Positions 60,920 to 64,000 of a DNA stretch of 64,000 bases are shown piece by piece. Both the position numbers and the translations under genes were made by a program. Source of the DNA: Chloroherpeton thalassium ATCC 35110 (GTDB taxonomy: Bacteria; Bacteroidota; Chlorobiia; Chlorobiales; Chloroherpetonaceae); the NCBI RefSeq assembly GCF_000020525.1, contig NC_011026.1:1160001-1224000 (forward strand), in the 5' to 3' direction. The notes beneath the pieces are model-generated. The model saw only the letters and a program-made list of their open reading frames with translations. It searched no databases and was not told where the DNA came from. How positions within the stretch are numbered: position 1 is the stretch's first letter; each line of letters opens with the position of its first letter.

Positions 60920-62554
60920 TTATGCGACATAGGTCGCGGTTAATTCCGGTTGCTCTTTTTTCGCCTTTTCCCACGGAGCATCAATCAATTTCCAGATGCG
61001 GCTGCTAACCATACGTTCGATATCTTTATAAAAGTTTATCGCACCTTCAAATCCAGCATAAGGACCGCCGTAATCGTAGCTGTGGAGCTGTTTTAGCGGA
61101 ATGCCCATCTTCTGAATCACATACTTTTCCTTAACACCTGCGCAGAAAACATCCGGTTTGTAGATTTCAATCAATTTTTCTGATTCATACTGGCTGATAT
61201 CGTCAATCACAAAAGTATGCTCGGCCATATCCGGCATCATGCCTTTGTATTCGCCAAGCTCTACGCCTTTGGCTTTCAGCGCTTCAATTTCTTCTGCCGT
61301 TTTTCTCGGTTTATAGAGTTCTTCATCCGGCTTAATTTTCAACTCTTCGATGTTTTTGCTATCCGCATCAATCTTGATGTTTGGAATGATCTCGCGGCCT
61401 TCGTAGTCGTCGCGGTGAGCGAACTCGTAACCTGCAGCGATGGTTTTCATTCCAAGCTCTTTGAAGAGCTCTTGATAGTGGTGAGCACGAGAGCCACCAA
61501 CAAAGAGCATCGCCAATTTGCCTTCAGTTTTTGGCTTAGAAGCGGCAAGAGCGGCGGTTGTTTTCGCTAATTCGCGCTCGCAAACCTCTTCAACTTTTGC
61601 TTTGAGTTCTTCATCGCCAAAGTATTCAGCCATTTTGCGAAGTGACTTTGCGGTTGATTCAGCACCGATGAAGTTGACTTTGAGCCATGGCACACCATAT
61701 TTGGTTTCCATCATTTCGCCGATGTAGTTGATGGAACGGTGACACATGACGAGGTTCAAATCAACCATGTGTGAGTTCATCAAGTCTAAGTAAGTCGAGT
61801 TACCGCTGTACGTAGAAACAAGCGTGATGCCGCATTCTTCAAACAAACGCTCAAGCTCAAACGAGTCGCCGCCGATGTTATATTCACCAAGCAGGTTAAT
61901 TCTGAACTTGCCTTCGCGAACGGTATTATCTTTACCCACAACATGTTTGAAAAGACCGTTGTTGGCGATGTGGTGACCTGCAGATTGGCTAACACCTTTG
62001 TAACCTTCGCAGCTAAATCCGAACACGTTGCAATCTTCAAGCTTTGCAGTCATGGCTCTGGCTACGGCATGAACGTCGTCACCGATAAGACCAACAGGGC
62101 AGGTTGAGTGAATCGCAATTGCTTTTGGTTTGAAGATCTCATAAGCTTCTTCAATGGCTTTGGTAAGTTTCTTTTCACCACCGAAAACGACATGGTCTTC
62201 CTGCATATCGGTTGAGAAGCAGTAAGGCACATAGTTGGCTTCTTCTGCTGTTTCCGGTTTGGTTTGGTTGCGTCGGGTGAGCCAAGCATAATAGCTGCAG
62301 CCGATTGGACCATGAACGATGTTTAAAATATCGCGAGTTGGGCCAAGCACAACGCCTTTACAACCGGCGTAGCAGCAACCGCGCTGGGTAATAATACCCG
62401 GAACGGTGCGGATGTTGGCTTGGATTTCTTTGGGCTGATCAGGATCATTTAAAACAATCGACTTACTGCGCTTTTTGGCAACTTTAGTCGGGTACTTCTT
62501 TAAAAGCTCCTCCTTCACTTCAGAAGGAGCTGGGTATTGCCTTGCTACTGACAT
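60920..62554 (-). CDS. nifD: NifD, nitrogenase MoFe protein alpha subunit
   Basis: The 544-residue protein has P-cluster cysteines at QRGCCYAGCKGVV (Cys60), HGPIGCSYYAWL (Cys86) and HSTCPVGLIGDD, the cofactor cysteine in MCHRSINYIGEMM, and the cofactor histidine region PLKQLHSYDYGGPYAGFEG. It is longer than the Azotobacter protein because of an insert around IEELKIKPDEELYKPRKTAE and EIEALKAKGVELGEYKGMM, a feature of the anaerobe/methanogen group that also carries nifI1-nifI2 between nifH and nifD. FeMo-co in this subunit reduces N2. Confidence 0.97.
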   Translation of the reverse strand: MSVARQYPAPSEVKEELLKKYPTKVAKKRSKSIVLNDPDQPKEIQANIRTVPGIITQRGCCYAGCKGVVLGPTRDILNIVHGPIGCSYYAWLTRRNQTKPETAEEANYVPYCFSTDMQEDHVVFGGEKKLTKAIEEAYEIFKPKAIAIHSTCPVGLIGDDVHAVARAMTAKLEDCNVFGFSCEGYKGVSQSAGHHIANNGLFKHVVGKDNTVREGKFRINLLGEYNIGGDSFELERLFEECGITLVSTYSGNSTYLDLMNSHMVDLNLVMCHRSINYIGEMMETKYGVPWLKVNFIGAESTAKSLRKMAEYFGDEELKAKVEEVCERELAKTTAALAASKPKTEGKLAMLFVGGSRAHHYQELFKELGMKTIAAGYEFAHRDDYEGREIIPNIKIDADSKNIEELKIKPDEELYKPRKTAEEIEALKAKGVELGEYKGMMPDMAEHTFVIDDISQYESEKLIEIYKPDVFCAGVKEKYVIQKMGIPLKQLHSYDYGGPYAGFEGAINFYKDIERMVSSRIWKLIDAPWEKAKKEQPELTATYVA

Positions 62555-62594
62555 GTATTTCTTCCTCCGTTTTACACCTTTATATTTATTCCTA

Positions 62595-62975
62595 TCAATC
62601 CAGGATAGCGCTTCCGGTTTCTCCTGTTCTCACACGAACCGCATCTTCTATGGTCGATACAAAAATCTTTCCATCTCCAGGCTTGCCGGTTTGATTGGCG
62701 CTGATAATAGCATCAATGGTAGGCTGCAGCATGTTATCATTTACCACAACGACCAAGTAGCGTTTTGAAACCAAACGAGGTGCATGATTGCCGAGCTGCT
62801 CAATCGCTTCTTCATAACCTTCAGCCGCGCCTTTAAGCAAATCGTAGTGAACCTGTCCTTTTCCGCGACCAAGCACTCTACCAGAAGCCGTGAAGGACGA
62901 AATGCCGGCTTTGATTAAAGCTTTCTTGGTCTCATTCATCTTATTAATGCGGATGATTGCCGTAATTTCTTTCAT
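62595..62975 (-). CDS. nifI2: NifI2, PII-family nitrogenase regulator
   Basis: The 126-residue PII-like protein (MKEITAIIRINKMNETKKAL) has the T-loop region GRGKGQVHYDLLKGAAEGYE and the C-terminal PII signature GDGKIFVSTIEDAVRVRTGE. In anaerobes and methanogens NifI1 and NifI2 bind each other and NifDK, blocking nitrogenase when ammonium is plentiful and releasing it with 2-oxoglutarate and ATP. ATG directly follows the nifI1 stop (TAA-ATG), with AAGGAGG in the 3' end of nifI1, so the two are translationally coupled. Confidence 0.95.
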   Translation of the reverse strand: MKEITAIIRINKMNETKKALIKAGISSFTASGRVLGRGKGQVHYDLLKGAAEGYEEAIEQLGNHAPRLVSKRYLVVVVNDNMLQPTIDAIISANQTGKPGDGKIFVSTIEDAVRVRTGETGSAILD

Positions 62976-63335
62976 TTAGGCCTCCTTTTCCGCTTCAACG
63001 CTCATCGGCTCAGTTTCTTTTGCTCCGGTGCTAACCGTATAAACTTCGTCAATCTTTGAAATGAAGATCTTTCCATCTCCAAAAGAACCTTTTTCGCTGC
63101 TCTTAGCATTTTCCAGAATCGCTTTCAAGGCAAAATCTTTATCAGCGTCGGGAACAACCACGATGAGCATTTCTTTTGGCAATTCGTCGTAGGTGACATC
63201 GCCGACTTTCAAGCCGCGCTGCTTACCGCGACCGACAACGGAGACTTTCGTTACGCCCGGGTAGCCAGCTTCAAACAAGCCTTGCATAACAGCGGCAGAT
63301 TTTTCGGGGCGAACGATGGCTCTAATCATAATCAT
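62976..63335 (-). CDS. nifI1: NifI1, PII-family nitrogenase regulator
   Basis: The 119-residue PII-type protein (MIMIRAIVRPEKSAAVMQGL) has VVGRGKQRGLKVGDVTYDEL in the T-loop area and the C-terminal motif GDGKIFISKIDEVYTVSTGA. It stands directly after nifH and before nifI2, the arrangement found in green sulfur bacteria, clostridia and methanogens. With NifI2 it switches nitrogenase off post-translationally. AGGAG lies nine bases before the ATG at 63333-63335; an in-frame ATG two codons later is an alternative. Confidence 0.95.
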   Translation of the reverse strand: MIMIRAIVRPEKSAAVMQGLFEAGYPGVTKVSVVGRGKQRGLKVGDVTYDELPKEMLIVVVPDADKDFALKAILENAKSSEKGSFGDGKIFISKIDEVYTVSTGAKETEPMSVEAEKEA

Positions 63336-63361
63336 ATCTGGATTCTCCTTTTTCGTTTTTT

Positions 63362-64000
<639 letters not shown>

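Overview
The window reads like the chromosome of an anaerobic, nitrogen-fixing green sulfur bacterium (Chlorobi). The strongest clue is the nif operon at the right edge, in the order nifH-nifI1-nifI2-nifD-nifK-nifE-nifN-nifB-[2Fe-2S] ferredoxin. The many TonB-dependent receptors with carboxypeptidase-like N-terminal domains, and lipoproteins with a Cys-poly-Asp N-terminus, point the same way. A Chloroherpeton-like organism is my best guess; I could not search a database.

Layout. (1) 1-4.8 kb: a truncated GNAT acetyltransferase, an NlpC/P60 lipoprotein, a BtuB-sized receptor, a small membrane protein and a CPBP-type membrane protease. (2) 4.9-31.6 kb: a metal/metallophore region with three paralogous receptor + DUF4374 lipoprotein modules, three PchR-like AraC regulators, an FmdE-receptor-lipoprotein operon, two methyltransferases and a decaying EamA gene, a Nif11-type peptide gene, and a YbtPQ/IrtAB-like ABC pair with a third methyltransferase. 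Receptor promoters share an ATTTAGA/TCTAAAT box and, in three cases, an 18-bp direct repeat with an exact 21-bp period. (3) 31.6-40.8 kb: a cobalamin riboswitch with a visible Shine-Dalgarno-sequestering switch, controlling a siderophore-type receptor and a PepSY membrane protein; then an exported CbiK-like chelatase + PepSY operon divergent from hmuR-hmuY-like haem-uptake genes. (4) 41-54.3 kb: an A/T-rich integron island. The left array has four attC sites and starts inside a truncated tyrosine recombinase. The right part has an integron integrase of the inverted type, frameshifted just before its catalytic tyrosine, followed by a cassette with two GTPases, an attC and a VapBC cassette. Between the arrays lie an AraC pseudogene, a LigB-like dioxygenase, a nucleotidyltransferase-like protein and a DUF4258/YgiT-type pair flanked by two copies of the integrase 5' region. 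(5) 54.4-64 kb: the nif operon on the minus strand, read from the partial nifH at the right edge down to the ferredoxin, with a tandem 117-bp hairpin repeat between nifN and nifB.

How it fits together. Regions 2 and 3 look like one large outer-membrane uptake programme for iron-, cobalt- or haem-containing ligands: surface lipoproteins capture the ligand, TonB receptors import it, PepSY proteins or a chelatase may process it in the periplasm, and an importer-type ABC pair moves it across the inner membrane. AraC regulators and a metalloregulator probably control it. This would supply metal to the nitrogenase and tetrapyrrole pathways. The integron island appears to be inserted between this region and nif and carries mostly conflict genes (DUF262, PIN, toxin-antitoxin pairs, paired GTPases). 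All functions are inferred from sequence features read by eye.
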